Source: Pedobacter fastidiosus (lineage in GTDB: Bacteria > Bacteroidota > Bacteroidia > Sphingobacteriales > Sphingobacteriaceae). From it: a stretch of 64,000 nucleotides of DNA. A program made the position numbers and the translations under genes. Each line of letters opens with the position of its first letter. Positions within the stretch are counted from its first letter, which is position 1. Positions 1 through 9,566 of this stretch are shown here, in pieces. The notes under the pieces were generated by a model, which worked only from the letters and a program-made list of their open reading frames with translations, was not told where the DNA came from and did not search any database. The stretch covers positions 35,083-99,082 of the forward strand of contig NZ_JACRYL010000005.1 of NCBI RefSeq assembly GCF_014306625.1, written 5' to 3'.

Positions 1-355
1 CAAGTGAATAAGCCTCTTCTCCGGTTGAACAGCCTGCAACCCAAATTCTTATAAACGGATAAGTTCCCAATACTGGTAAAACATCATTTCTAAGGGCCTT
101 ATAGAAAGATGGATCGCGAAACATCTCCGTAACATTAACCGTAATTTCTTCTAAAAACCGCTTAAAATATTGTTTATCGCTTTTAACGGTGTACCTAAAC
201 TCAGCAAAACTTACAAAGTTATCTATGGCATACAAACGCGTAATTCTTCGTTTTATAGATGCATGAGAATATTCCAGAAAGTCGTATCCATGAGCTTCTA
301 AAACATCGTTTAATAGAATCTCTACCTGTTCATTATCTATCGCATCACTTATCAC
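1..355 (-). CDS. CheR-type protein-glutamate methyltransferase, N-terminal part (cut by window edge)
   Basis: Translating the minus strand from a GTG at 355 gives about 118 residues of a CheR-family methyltransferase. An all-alpha N-terminal segment includes YDFLEYSHASIKRRI and is followed by VTEMFRDPSFYKALR. The start of the SAM-binding domain is also present, with the hallmark WVAGCSTGEEAYSL. The family transfers methyl groups from SAM to glutamates of chemoreceptors or to related signalling targets. GTG is chosen because the upstream in-frame stop is the TAG (361-359) ending the receiver gene, and no ATG in this frame precedes the conserved region. The 3-base gap to that gene implies co-transcription and translational coupling. 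The position behind hybrid kinases suggests a signalling rather than flagellar role; that is inference. The C-terminal two thirds lie outside the window. Confidence 0.88.
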   Translation of the reverse strand, partial: MISDAIDNEQVEILLNDVLEAHGYDFLEYSHASIKRRITRLYAIDNFVSFAEFRYTVKSDKQYFKRFLEEITVNVTEMFRDPSFYKALRNDVLPVLGTYPFIRIWVAGCSTGEEAYSL

Positions 356-358
356 CAG

Positions 359-730
359 CTATTTTGTAAAGTTATCTATCTGTATTAATAATTCATCTAC
401 ATTTATGGGTTTAGAGATGTATCCGGAAGCCCCTGCAGATAAACAGCGCTCCTTATCTCCAACCATGGCTTGAGCCGTTACAGCCAAAACTGGCGTATTC
501 TGCATCTTCGCCGATTTCTTCATCACCGAAATGGCTTGATATCCATCCAAATCCGGCATCATCATATCCATTAATACGATTGCTATATTTTCGTTTTCTT
601 CCATGATGGAAAAACCTTCTTTAGCACTCGTAGCAGATACACAATCGAAACCTTTGGCTTTTAAAACAGCTTTTAATGCGAAAATGTTTCGGTTGTCATC
701 ATCAATTATGAGGATTAATTTTTTAGGCAT
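359..730 (-). CDS. single-domain response regulator (CheY-like receiver)
   Basis: This 123-residue protein is one receiver domain with no output domain. It has the acidic pair in IIDDDNRN near residues 9-12, the phosphoacceptor D55 in VLMDMMMP, a conserved T/S in AVTAQAM, and the lysine in ISKPIN. The start is set at 730 (MPKKLILIIDDD); the longer reading frame to 796 would run into the upstream kinase gene, whereas 730 leaves a 17-base gap. Its sequence closely resembles the third receiver of the preceding hybrid kinase (DMMMPxLDGY, GDxExCxxAGASxYISKP). It may therefore have arisen from that receiver by duplication and could take phosphate from the same kinase. It is cotranscribed with that kinase and the cheR-like gene. 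The partner assignment is inference. Confidence 0.93.
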   Translation of the reverse strand: MPKKLILIIDDDNRNIFALKAVLKAKGFDCVSATSAKEGFSIMEENENIAIVLMDMMMPDLDGYQAISVMKKSAKMQNTPVLAVTAQAMVGDKERCLSAGASGYISKPINVDELLIQIDNFTK

Positions 731-746
731 AATTTTAAAAAAGAGG

Positions 747-3700
747 TTAAGAGTTATGATGATTTTCGTAAAGCCATACCCGTAAAAGAGAAACAAGCTG
801 ATCCATATCTACCGGTTTGCTAATATAATCTGATGCGCCTGCTGCGATGCATTTTTCCCGATCGCCCATCATCGCTTTTGCGGTAACGGCTAAAATTGGT
901 AAGTTTCTGTATTTAAAATCCTGTCTAATGGCTGTAGTTGTTTCATAACCATCTAGCTCAGGCATCATCATATCCATTAAAACCACATCTACTTCGGCAT
1001 TTTCGGCCAATAATTTTAGGGCTTCTTTACCATCTGTAGCAGTAAGTACTTTCATTTGGTGCTGTTCCAACACTTTGGTCAACGAAAAAATATTCCGTAC
1101 ATCATCATCTGCCACCAATACCGTTTTTCCTTTTAAAACATCCTGCAATTCAGAGAATTTTTTAGGCGCTTTTATGGTGTCTTTACTTTTTTCTTCTACA
1201 AGGTGAAGGAACAAGCCAGCCTCATCCAAAATGCGCTGGTAAGAATGAGCGGTTTTTACAACGATAGAATCTGCGTACTGTTTAATTCTATTTTCTTCTC
1301 CTTTGGATAAACTTTTACCAGTGAAAATTATAATGGGCAAGTTCTCCAAACCTGGGGTTTTCTTAACCACTTCCAGAGTTTCGTAAGCGTGTTTATCCGG
1401 AATACCCATGTCTAAAATTACGCAATTGATTTCTGGTTTATTGAGTGCAGAAACCCCTTCATTAACTTGATTTACGACTTCCGTTTGAATATTAAAATTG
1501 CTTAAGAAATAACTTAAAGCTTTTGCATGCTGTTCATTTTCCTCAACAATAAGAACCTTTTTAGGGTGGCGACTTAACGCATGCTCCAGTTTTTGGAAAA
1601 TCTCTTGCATGTGCTCGAAAGCAAAAGGTTTATTGATAAAATCTACCGCTCCTTTTAGCAAGCTTTCCTTTTTTACCTGCAATGAAGACATAATGTGAAC
1701 CGGAATTGGCCGAGTATCGGGATTCGATTTTAACTCTTCCATTACCTGCCAGCCATCTTTAATCGGCAATTGAATATCCAATAAAATTGCAACAGGTTTG
1801 TAAGCCTTAGCCATTTCAATCCCAACATCACCACGTACGGCTACAAGCCCTTTGTAGTTCCTTTTACGTGTAAAATCAAGCAGGGTTTTAGCGAAAGGCG
1901 TATCATCTTCTACAATTAAAATCACCTTATCATCTGGCTGAATATTATCGCGGTCATCTTCAATTTCTTTCGGAATATTGGCTACCGTTAAGTTATTTGT
2001 CTTTTTAACTGATACCTCTGGCACCACAACTTCCATTTGTTTTTCCCAAGGATTAGAGACGCCTTCAAAGCCTTTGTTCTTATCAATCGGCAATGTTAAA
2101 GTAAAGGTACTTCCTGCTCCTTCGGTGCTTTTTAAATCTATATACCCCCCTAAAAGCTTGGCCAATTCTCTACTAATAGATAAGCCCAAACCGGTACCAC
2201 CGAACTTACGTCTGGTAGATCCATCGGCCTGCTGGAAAGCTTCAAAAACCATAGCCTGCTTCTCTGGTGCAATGCCAACGCCAGTATCGGTAACTTTAAA
2301 AATTAAAGCGTTTAACTTTTCGTTTTTATTGATGTTTAGTGTTACCGAACCTTGAGTTGTAAACTTGATTGCATTGGATAAAAGGTTTTTCAGAATCTGT
2401 TCTAGCCTCATTTTATCCGTATGGAAAAACTCTGGAACCTCTTCTGTTTTTTCGAGAACAAGCTTTAGATTTTTATCTTTTGCTACTGGGTTAAACAGCG
2501 AACGCATGTTCCCTATAACCTCATCTATTTTAATATTTGCCCGATCAAGCTCCATTTTACCGGCCTCAATTTTCGAAAGATCTAGTATTTCATCAATTAA
2601 ACTTAGCAGACCTTGACCAGAGCTTTGAATAACTTCTGCATATTCCTGATGTTCTTTCTCTATCTCTTCATTTTCGGCCATTAATCTTGATAAAAGCAAA
2701 ATGGAGTTTAATGGGGTGCGCAACTCATGAGACATATTGGCTAAAAACTCCGACTTATATTTCGTGCTCAATTCCAGCGCTTCCGCTTTCTGTTGAATTT
2801 CTACATTCCGTTCTTCAATAAGTTCATTTTTCTCTTCTAAAAGACTGCTTCTTTCTTCAAGTTCTTGGTTGCTTTGCAACAGCTCTTCTTGTTGTACACG
2901 AAGCTCTTCTTCGGATGCCTGAAGTTTTTGTGATTGTGCTTCCAACTCGGCATTCATTCCTTCGAGTTCGTTATGCTGTACCTGTAACTCCTCAGATTGA
3001 GCTTGAGTTTCCTCTAATAACTGCTGAAGTTTCAATCTGTTTTGTGCCCCCAACAAAGCCGTACCAACATCACCTAAAACTAGGTTTAAAAAATGTAATT
3101 GCAAATCTGAAAAATGGGTAATGGTACCCAGCTCCAAACCGCCAATAGAAATTCCGTTTCTTACAATTGGCAGCACCAATAACTGAGCAGGCTTAATATT
3201 TCCAGTGGCATAACTAATGGTAATTTCGCCCTGCGGAACATCTTCCAATAGTATAGATTTTCCAGATTTTACCACCTGACCAATTAAACCCTGTCCAAGC
3301 TCAATGGTTTGTGCTAAATCTTGTTTGTGCAAAGCGTATTGACCCTTTAAATGCAGATATCCATCATCCTTAAATAAATAAACTGCTCCAATTTGGCTTT
3401 TTGTGTAAGAAACCAAAAACTCTATAATATCATCCGCTAAATGGAAAACATCCTTTTCGCCAACCATTTTAACATTTAAGTTGGCTACCCCGGTTTGCAA
3501 CCACTCATTTTCAGCAAGGGTATCAAAAGATTTTTTAAGTGAAAGCGACATCGTGTTTAAAGATTCAGAAAGCTCGCCAATATCATCTTTAGATTGCTCA
3601 TTTAATTTAACCCCATAGTTACCGTTAGAAATTTGCTGGGCAATTTCCTTAATGGCAGCAATGCGTTTTTCCATTTCGTATTTTTTGTCCTCAATCTCCT

Positions 3701-4337
3701 TTTGAAGTCCAACACGCTCATCAAAATCTACAGACACCTTTCTATAGAAAAACAGGGTGATTAAGATTGCCAAAACCGCGGCAATTAAAATCAGCATTGG
3801 GGTGTAAGAGGTTAATTTATTTAGCTCTATCGTTCTAACATCCAACAACCTTCTTTCTTCCTTAACCATTCTGTTAACCACGGCTCTGGCTTGATCCATA
3901 TAAGTTTTTCCCTGAAACAGAACCGTTGGATCTACCTGTCCACCTAAAGATTTAATCTCTATTGTAGATTTAATGATGTTCATCCTTTGCGTCATTATAT
4001 TTCGCAATTCTGCAATATCCTTTTGCTGAACCGGGTTATCTTTGGTTTCTACCTCAATATCGGTTAGGGTTTTTAAAGCTTTATCCGATGCGCCATTATA
4101 GGGCTCCAAAAAAATTTTGTTTCCGGTTAAAAGATATCCCCGCTGACCAGTCTCAGCATCTTTTAACGTAGAAATAACTCCCTCTACGTTTAGGATAACC
4201 TCATCACTATGCTTTACCAGTTCGGTGCTTTTAATAAGATTGCTGATGCTAACATAAGAAGCCAGCGAACTGATAAAAAGAATAATTAGCGATAAGCCCA
4301 AGCCTAAGCGTAAATTATTTTTAAGAGTTGTTTTCAT
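747..4337 (-). CDS. hybrid sensor histidine kinase: CHASE3-HAMP-GAF-HisKA-HATPase with three receivers
   Basis: A 1196-residue membrane kinase. Visible in order are TM1 (about 9-31), a periplasmic CHASE3-like domain (40-175, with the typical ETGQRGYLLTG), TM2 (about 179-197) and HAMP (about 200-270). These are followed by a GAF domain (about 285-440), a long Q/E-rich coiled coil (440-530), HisKA with H537 in MSHELRTPLNS, and HATPase (about 640-755; NLLSNAIKF, DTGVGI, GTGLGLS). Three receivers complete it, with phosphoacceptors D854, D976 and D1122. The second receiver has Glu-Glu (932-933) where two Asp are usual and looks degenerate, so it may signal differently. It lies between a REC-kinase 43 bases upstream and a lone receiver downstream, forming a multistep phosphorelay operon. 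The ligand is unknown; the architecture suggests stress or redox sensing, as inference only. Confidence 0.95.
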   Translation of the reverse strand: MKTTLKNNLRLGLGLSLIILFISSLASYVSISNLIKSTELVKHSDEVILNVEGVISTLKDAETGQRGYLLTGNKIFLEPYNGASDKALKTLTDIEVETKDNPVQQKDIAELRNIMTQRMNIIKSTIEIKSLGGQVDPTVLFQGKTYMDQARAVVNRMVKEERRLLDVRTIELNKLTSYTPMLILIAAVLAILITLFFYRKVSVDFDERVGLQKEIEDKKYEMEKRIAAIKEIAQQISNGNYGVKLNEQSKDDIGELSESLNTMSLSLKKSFDTLAENEWLQTGVANLNVKMVGEKDVFHLADDIIEFLVSYTKSQIGAVYLFKDDGYLHLKGQYALHKQDLAQTIELGQGLIGQVVKSGKSILLEDVPQGEITISYATGNIKPAQLLVLPIVRNGISIGGLELGTITHFSDLQLHFLNLVLGDVGTALLGAQNRLKLQQLLEETQAQSEELQVQHNELEGMNAELEAQSQKLQASEEELRVQQEELLQSNQELEERSSLLEEKNELIEERNVEIQQKAEALELSTKYKSEFLANMSHELRTPLNSILLLSRLMAENEEIEKEHQEYAEVIQSSGQGLLSLIDEILDLSKIEAGKMELDRANIKIDEVIGNMRSLFNPVAKDKNLKLVLEKTEEVPEFFHTDKMRLEQILKNLLSNAIKFTTQGSVTLNINKNEKLNALIFKVTDTGVGIAPEKQAMVFEAFQQADGSTRRKFGGTGLGLSISRELAKLLGGYIDLKSTEGAGSTFTLTLPIDKNKGFEGVSNPWEKQMEVVVPEVSVKKTNNLTVANIPKEIEDDRDNIQPDDKVILIVEDDTPFAKTLLDFTRKRNYKGLVAVRGDVGIEMAKAYKPVAILLDIQLPIKDGWQVMEELKSNPDTRPIPVHIMSSLQVKKESLLKGAVDFINKPFAFEHMQEIFQKLEHALSRHPKKVLIVEENEQHAKALSYFLSNFNIQTEVVNQVNEGVSALNKPEINCVILDMGIPDKHAYETLEVVKKTPGLENLPIIIFTGKSLSKGEENRIKQYADSIVVKTAHSYQRILDEAGLFLHLVEEKSKDTIKAPKKFSELQDVLKGKTVLVADDDVRNIFSLTKVLEQHQMKVLTATDGKEALKLLAENAEVDVVLMDMMMPELDGYETTTAIRQDFKYRNLPILAVTAKAMMGDREKCIAAGASDYISKPVDMDQLVSLLRVWLYENHHNS

Positions 4338-4380
4338 TTATTGGGAAGTATTTTTTTTGATGATTGGTAAAATTGATCGG

Positions 4381-5514
4381 TTAATCTTCTGCCTTAAGAA
4401 TTTCTTCTTCGGTAATCGGGATGATGAAATAAAATTCAGATCCCTCATCTAGAACACTATTCACGCCGATTTTTCCACCATGTCTTTTTATAATTTCAGA
4501 GCAGATGTACAATCCGATACCTAAGCCATTAAAACGATTGCTATTTTCTTCTACGCGATAAAATTTATCGAATATTTTTTGTTGCTGCTCAGCTCCAATT
4601 CCGATGCCGAAATCCTTAACAGCCAAATAAAGTTGACCATCCTTAATGTTTATCGTCACATTTACCTGATTGGTTCCTGGCGCATATTTAATGGCATTGG
4701 TAATAAAGTTAATCACCACCTGTTCCAATCTAACCTCATCGCCAAAAATCATTTCTTCTGTTTTACCGAGCTTGGTAATTTTGAAATCTGAATAATTTTG
4801 TTGCAACATTTCTATGGCGTTGTTTACCATATTATCTGCACAAAATGATTGCATATTAAACTTAAGCTTTCCGCTCTCAATTTTGGAGATGTCGAGTAAA
4901 TCAACAATCAAATCATTTAGTTTTTCCAGTTGGATGCTGGCCTTGTTCAAATGATTTTGAGCAGTTACTTTATCATCCTTATTAATGCTCCGCTGAAGCA
5001 ACTGAATATAACCCTTTACACTGGTTAAAGGTGTTTTTAATTCATGGCTTGCAATGCTGATAAATTCATCTTTTTTATGCTCAGCCTGCTTTCGGAATTC
5101 AATTTCTTCGAGCAGTTTTTCCTGTACTTCGTTTAGCTTACGGCTCTGTTCGTAAATGCGATAAAAGGTTTTTATTTTGAGCAGAAGCACATTAATATCA
5201 ACAGGCTTGGTAATATAATCTAACCCGCCACTTAAATAGCCTTTGGTAATAAATTTGAGCTCGGTATTTACAGCCGATAAGAAAATTATGGCTGTATCTT
5301 TTGCTTTGCTAAATCCTGAGATTGCTTCTGCAACTTCAAAGCCATCCATATCTGGCATTTGAACATCCAGAATAATTAAAACGTAATTATTTTTTAAAAC
5401 TTTTTTTAACGCTTCTTCGCCGGATGATGCGGTATCAACCTCAAAATTGTGTGCTTGGAGTACTTTTGATAAAGAGATCAGGTTTTCGGGCCTGTCATCA
5501 ACTATAAGGATCAT
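4381..5514 (-). CDS. receiver-histidine kinase (REC-HisKA-HATPase)
   Basis: A 377-residue cytosolic protein without membrane segments. The N-terminal receiver has the acidic pair in IVDDRPENL, phosphoacceptor D50 in LILDVQMPDMDG, and the lysine in ITKPVD. A short coiled linker (about 120-150) leads to HisKA with H157 in IASHELKTPLTS, and an HATPase domain follows (about 260-370; NFITNAIKYA, DFGIGIG, GLGIGLY). The arrangement suits a kinase switched by phosphorylation of its own receiver, as seen in relay hubs. It is the first gene of the minus-strand operon and precedes the hybrid kinase by 43 bases. The ATG at 5514 begins almost directly at the first beta strand of the receiver, as is common in this class. 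Confidence 0.93.
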   Translation of the reverse strand: MILIVDDRPENLISLSKVLQAHNFEVDTASSGEEALKKVLKNNYVLIILDVQMPDMDGFEVAEAISGFSKAKDTAIIFLSAVNTELKFITKGYLSGGLDYITKPVDINVLLLKIKTFYRIYEQSRKLNEVQEKLLEEIEFRKQAEHKKDEFISIASHELKTPLTSVKGYIQLLQRSINKDDKVTAQNHLNKASIQLEKLNDLIVDLLDISKIESGKLKFNMQSFCADNMVNNAIEMLQQNYSDFKITKLGKTEEMIFGDEVRLEQVVINFITNAIKYAPGTNQVNVTINIKDGQLYLAVKDFGIGIGAEQQQKIFDKFYRVEENSNRFNGLGIGLYICSEIIKRHGGKIGVNSVLDEGSEFYFIIPITEEEILKAED

Positions 5515-5618
5515 CTTTGATAAAACAAATAAGAAGCCGGGATAATTATGCTTGGTTTAGAGAAAAAATTCTCGGTAACTGTAAACAAACAGCAGTAGTT
5601 TAAAAAGGTTTTAACTTT

Positions 5619-6458
5619 TTACAAATTGTTCGAATTAAAGGTGTCGCCCTGTTTAATATCTCCTGTTTCAAAGCCCTTTTTAAACCAATACATGCGTTGT
5701 TGCGAAGTTCCGTGGGTAAAAGAATCTGGCTGTACATCTCCTGTTGCCTGTTTTTGCAATTTATCATCACCAATAGCATTAGCCGCAGTTAAAGCCTCCT
5801 CTATATCTCCTTCGTCTAGTTTAAAATCTTTTAAATTTTGGGCATTATGTGCCCAAAGGCCAGCAAAAAAATCCGCCTGAAGTTCTAGTTTTACGGATAA
5901 GCGATTGTATTCTTTTTCACTCACTTGTCCGCGAGCTTGATCTAATTTTTCTGAAATTCCCAAAAGATTTTGTACATGATGACCAACCTCATGCGCAATT
6001 ACATAGGCTTGAGCAAAATCGCCAGCAGCGCCAAATCGGTTTTTTAATTCATCGTAGAATGATAAATCGATATACACCTTTTGATCGCCTGGACAATAAA
6101 ATGGACCAACGTTGGCACTGGCATTTCCACATGCAGTTTGTACAGCTTGTCTAAACAATCTCAATTTTGGATATTCGTATTGCTTGCCCATAGCTTTAAA
6201 TTCTTGATCCCAAACCTGTTCTGTAGATTCTAAAACACCAGAAACAAACTGTGCCTGAGGATCATTTTGTGGTACACCTTGCTTAACTTCGGTATTATCA
6301 GTTGCAGGAATTTGGCTCACCAAACCGCTTAAATCTTTACCAAAAAACAAACCTAAAACAACAATAATAATCCCTATACCTCCGCCAAGTACGGTTTTGC
6401 CTCCGCCTCCACTTCTTCCATCTTCTACATTATTACTTCCTTTACCAAACCACTGCAT
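5619..6458 (-). CDS. YpfJ/KPN_02809-family neutral zinc metallopeptidase
   Basis: A 279-residue protein. A short cytoplasmic Gly-rich start is followed by one membrane segment (about 22-40) and an extracytoplasmic domain. The zinc motif is HEVGHH starting at residue 156, inside AYVIAHEVGHHVQNLLG. Other family marks are the pair of cysteines around GPFYCPGDQKVYIDLSFYDEL and the later LELQADFFAGLWAH, which probably supplies the third zinc ligand. The family is widespread and its substrates are poorly known. It is read in the same direction as the kinase operon but sits 104 bases upstream of it, so it may have its own transcript. A small perfect hairpin (TTATACT-AA-AGTATAA) lies about 60 bases upstream of its start. 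The family call is firm; the cellular role is not known. Confidence 0.9.
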   Translation of the reverse strand: MQWFGKGSNNVEDGRSGGGGKTVLGGGIGIIIVVLGLFFGKDLSGLVSQIPATDNTEVKQGVPQNDPQAQFVSGVLESTEQVWDQEFKAMGKQYEYPKLRLFRQAVQTACGNASANVGPFYCPGDQKVYIDLSFYDELKNRFGAAGDFAQAYVIAHEVGHHVQNLLGISEKLDQARGQVSEKEYNRLSVKLELQADFFAGLWAHNAQNLKDFKLDEGDIEEALTAANAIGDDKLQKQATGDVQPDSFTHGTSQQRMYWFKKGFETGDIKQGDTFNSNNL

Positions 6459-6576
6459 GTTTATATATTTTTAGTTTTATGAATAACCTCTATTATTTGA
6501 AATTGTTATACTAAAGTATAAATTATTTTATTTTATTAATATGATTTTATTCTTTTGAGTTGTATCCGCTTTAAAC

Positions 6577-6602
6577 AAAAAAACCCAAGCGGTTAACTTG
6601 GG
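6577..6602 (-). terminator. intrinsic terminator of gltX
   Basis: On the minus strand the 6-bp stem CCCAAG/CTTGGG (6602-6597 and 6589-6584) is followed by seven T. It lies 24 bases beyond the gltX stop codon, as expected for a Rho-independent terminator. Confidence 0.85.
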
Positions 6603-6625
6603 CTTTAACTTAAGTTTATAAAGAG

Positions 6626-8134
6626 CTAACTGCTAAAAACAGCAATTGCCTTTTCTATTCGCATTTTGGTTTCTTCGGCGCCAAGTAAAATGGCAATATC
6701 GAATACACCAGGACCAAACTTACCGCCAACAAGCATAATTCTGAATGGAAGCATTAATTCTCCCGGTTTAAATCCCTTTTCTTCGGCCAATGCTTTAAAA
6801 GCAGTTTCTGCAATAACGGCATCGGTTAAATTTATATTTTCTGCATAAACTTTAAAGAAATCAGCCTTTTCTGCTGTCCATTTTGGTTTTACAGATGCCA
6901 AATCATATTCAGCAGGTGCTGTAAAGAAGTAGCCACTTTGCGCAACAAAATCTGGCATTAAAGTACAGCGATCTTTAATTAAATCGATTATGATATTTAA
7001 GAAAACATCATCTTTAATTTCAATTCCTGCGCCTTTTAATTCTTCTTTAACGCTTGGCGATAAACGCTCAGCAGTTTGTACTTTAATCCATTCGTGATTA
7101 TACCACTTGGCCTTCTCAAAATCGAATTTTGCGCCTGCTTTGCTGATTCTTTCGATAGAGAATTTTTCTTCTAGTTCGGCCAAAGCAAATAATTCTTGAT
7201 CAGTTCCATCATTCCAACCCAATAAGGCTAACATATTTACAAAAGCTTCTGGCAAAAATCCCATTTCATTAAAGCCCTTAGTTATATCTCCGGTTTTTGG
7301 GTCTGTCCAGTTCATGGCATACACCGGGAAACCTAAACGATCGCCATCGCGTTTGCTCAGTTTTCCATGACCATCGGGTTTTAAAATCAATGGCAAATGT
7401 GCCCATTGAGGCATATCGCTTTCCCAACCCAAATATTTCCAAAGTAAAATGTGGATCGGTGCAGAAGGCAACCATTCTTCACCTCTAAAAGCATGACTAA
7501 TTTCCATCGCCTTATCATCAACAACAACTGCTAAATGATAAGTTGGCATACCATCGGCTTTTAATAAAACTTTATCATCAACCTGTGCAGTTTCAAAACT
7601 TACATCGCCACGAATTAAATCGTTAAAGTGAACAATCTCATTTTCTGGAACTTTAATGCGAATTACGTGAGGTGTTTTCGATGCCAAAAGATCTTCAACT
7701 TCGCTAACAGTAAGCGTTAAGGAATTGCGCATTTGCAATCGCGTTGCTTGCCCATATTGAAAGTTTGGAATTTCCTTTCTTTTAGCATCCAGCTCTTCAG
7801 TAGTATCGAATGCATAATAGGCATATCCATCACTAATTAATTGCTCAGCGAACTTTCTATAACTCGGTTTACGCTCGCTTTGGCGATATGGCCCATAATT
7901 TCCGGGTTTGCTCGGGCTTTCATCTGGCGTAATGCCACACCAGTTTAAGCAATCTACAATATATTCTTCAGCACCTTCTACAAAACGGTTTTGATCGGTA
8001 TCTTCAACACGTAAAACGAAAGTTCCGTTGTTTTTTTTAGCAAACAAATAATTGAACAGTGCGGTACGAACACCGCCTAAATGCAGGCCACCAGTTGGAC
8101 TTGGGGCAAATCTTACTCTAACTTTTTTATCCAT
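6626..8134 (-). CDS. gltX: glutamate--tRNA ligase
   Basis: Class I aminoacyl-tRNA synthetase of 502 residues that charges tRNA(Glu), and possibly tRNA(Gln) as in many bacteria that use the amidotransferase route. The class I signature appears as FAPSPTGGLHLGG near the N-terminus (the HIGH-like element), and the KMSKS-like loop is GKLSKRDGD. Conserved Rossmann-fold and editing-free GluRS features such as RVEDTDQNRF are present. The start is set at 8134 (MDKKVRVRFAPSPTG); the reading frame continues to 8179, but those 15 extra residues are not family-like. A TATCTTTG promoter box on the minus strand at 8221-8214 leaves an untranslated leader of roughly 75 nt. A clear terminator follows. It is monocistronic and divergent from the kinase at 8361. 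Confidence 0.97.
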   Translation of the reverse strand: MDKKVRVRFAPSPTGGLHLGGVRTALFNYLFAKKNNGTFVLRVEDTDQNRFVEGAEEYIVDCLNWCGITPDESPSKPGNYGPYRQSERKPSYRKFAEQLISDGYAYYAFDTTEELDAKRKEIPNFQYGQATRLQMRNSLTLTVSEVEDLLASKTPHVIRIKVPENEIVHFNDLIRGDVSFETAQVDDKVLLKADGMPTYHLAVVVDDKAMEISHAFRGEEWLPSAPIHILLWKYLGWESDMPQWAHLPLILKPDGHGKLSKRDGDRLGFPVYAMNWTDPKTGDITKGFNEMGFLPEAFVNMLALLGWNDGTDQELFALAELEEKFSIERISKAGAKFDFEKAKWYNHEWIKVQTAERLSPSVKEELKGAGIEIKDDVFLNIIIDLIKDRCTLMPDFVAQSGYFFTAPAEYDLASVKPKWTAEKADFFKVYAENINLTDAVIAETAFKALAEEKGFKPGELMLPFRIMLVGGKFGPGVFDIAILLGAEETKMRIEKAIAVFSS

Positions 8135-8213
8135 GTTTTGGCAAAGAGCAGGGAGTTTAGGGCAAAGGGTCTGGTACAATCCATGCGCCCTGCGCTAAGC
8201 ACTATGCTCGGCA

Positions 8214-8221
8214 CAAAGATA
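8214..8221 (-). promoter_or_regulatory. Bacteroidota -7 promoter box for gltX
   Basis: Read on the minus strand the sequence is TATCTTTG, a perfect match to the TAnnTTTG -7 element. The predicted start of transcription is near 8208, upstream of the gltX start at 8134. A -33 TTG was not clearly identifiable. Confidence 0.55.
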
Positions 8222-8360
8222 TGTTTTTCATCTGTTTTTATCTTGTTCACATCAGTTATGAATCTATTGTGCTTTCAAAATTATTGCTTCATGGTTTTTG
8301 AAAAAGCATAATCGTTTTATGTTTTTTCCGTTTTGTTATTGTATTTTGCCTATCCAAAGC

Positions 8361-9566
8361 ATGAATCCATACGAAAAGAAACGCCGCTGGAAATTTTTCC
8401 TCCTCATTTTTGCCATCTTAATTGGCATTGCCTCAGTATTTTACACCGATTCATTTGTTAAAAAAATGGAACGTGAAGAAGCGAATCAAATTCAACTTTG
8501 GGTTAAAATCCAAGAACGCTCTATGTTTTTGATGGACAATGACAATTTCACAGAAATCGTAGAAAGCGTACGAAAAAACACAAAAGCGCCTGTAGTAGTA
8601 GTAGATTCTTCTGGCCATATTACTACTTATTTTGGTTTGGATTCTACAAAAACAAATTACTCTACAGACAACAAATTAACCTACGATAGTCTCTACTTTG
8701 TTCATCAATTAAGCAAAATGAAAGCGCAGCACATGCCTTTGGAAATGAACATTCTTGGAACATCATATAAAGCCTACTACAAAGATTCGTTTATTCTAAC
8801 ACAGTTGAGATATTTTCCATACATCCAGATGATTGTAATCTTTCTCTTTCTACTAACGGCTTATGCAGCGTTTAGTTCTTCCAGAAGAGCAGAACAAGAT
8901 CATGTTTGGGTGGGCTTGGCAAAGGAAACTGCTCACCAATTGGGCACTCCAATCTCATCACTCATGGCCTGGACGGAGTTAATGAAATCTAAGTTTGATG
9001 CTGAAGATGATCCGCTGATTGCCGAAATGGAAAACGACATTAAGCGACTGGAAATTATTACCGATCGTTTCTCCAAAATTGGCTCAAAACCTATTTTAGA
9101 AGATCATACGGTTTACATTGTAATCAGCAATTTTATCGATTATTTTAAAGTAAGAACATCCGATAAAGTTAAATTCAGCATCACGGGCGATGATCAAGTT
9201 AGGGCGATGTTGAATATTCCGTTGTTTGATTGGGTAATTGAAAATCTTTTAAAGAATGCGGCTAACGCCATTGAAAATGAAGGTTCAATTGCCATTAACA
9301 TTATCGAGAATTTGGCAAAAGAACAGGTATTTATCGATGTAACCGATAGCGGAAAAGGAATTCCAAGATCAAAATTTGATGCCGTTTTTCAACCTGGATA
9401 TACCACCAGAAAACGTGGTTGGGGCTTAGGGTTATCTTTAACCAAACGGATTGTAGAGAACTACCACAGCGGAGAAATTTTTGTTAAAGACTCCGAACTT
9501 GGCAAAGGCACAACTTTCAGAATAATATTAAAAAGCAGTTTAACATATGAACCGACCACAGCCTAA
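8361..9566 (+). CDS. two-transmembrane sensor histidine kinase
   Basis: A 401-residue orphan sensor kinase. TM1 lies at about 11-28 and TM2 at about 152-172, enclosing a 120-residue periplasmic domain. A HisKA-like helix carries H192 in KETAHQLGTPISSL. The HATPase domain is visible through NLLKNAANAIE, DSGKGIP and GWGLGLSL. The start is the ATG at 8361 (MNPYEKKRRW); the frame extends to 8298, but the added residues do not form a plausible N-terminus. No response regulator is adjacent; instead the last 20 bases overlap a DinB-family gene in another frame. The partner and signal are not predictable from the window. Confidence 0.9.
   Translation: MNPYEKKRRWKFFLLIFAILIGIASVFYTDSFVKKMEREEANQIQLWVKIQERSMFLMDNDNFTEIVESVRKNTKAPVVVVDSSGHITTYFGLDSTKTNYSTDNKLTYDSLYFVHQLSKMKAQHMPLEMNILGTSYKAYYKDSFILTQLRYFPYIQMIVIFLFLLTAYAAFSSSRRAEQDHVWVGLAKETAHQLGTPISSLMAWTELMKSKFDAEDDPLIAEMENDIKRLEIITDRFSKIGSKPILEDHTVYIVISNFIDYFKVRTSDKVKFSITGDDQVRAMLNIPLFDWVIENLLKNAANAIENEGSIAINIIENLAKEQVFIDVTDSGKGIPRSKFDAVFQPGYTTRKRGWGLGLSLTKRIVENYHSGEIFVKDSELGKGTTFRIILKSSLTYEPTTA

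Noticed and set aside
1978..3121. Several plus-strand frames inside the hybrid kinase gene
   Set aside because: They are antisense shadows of a gene with clear domains, and no promoter or conserved motif supports them.
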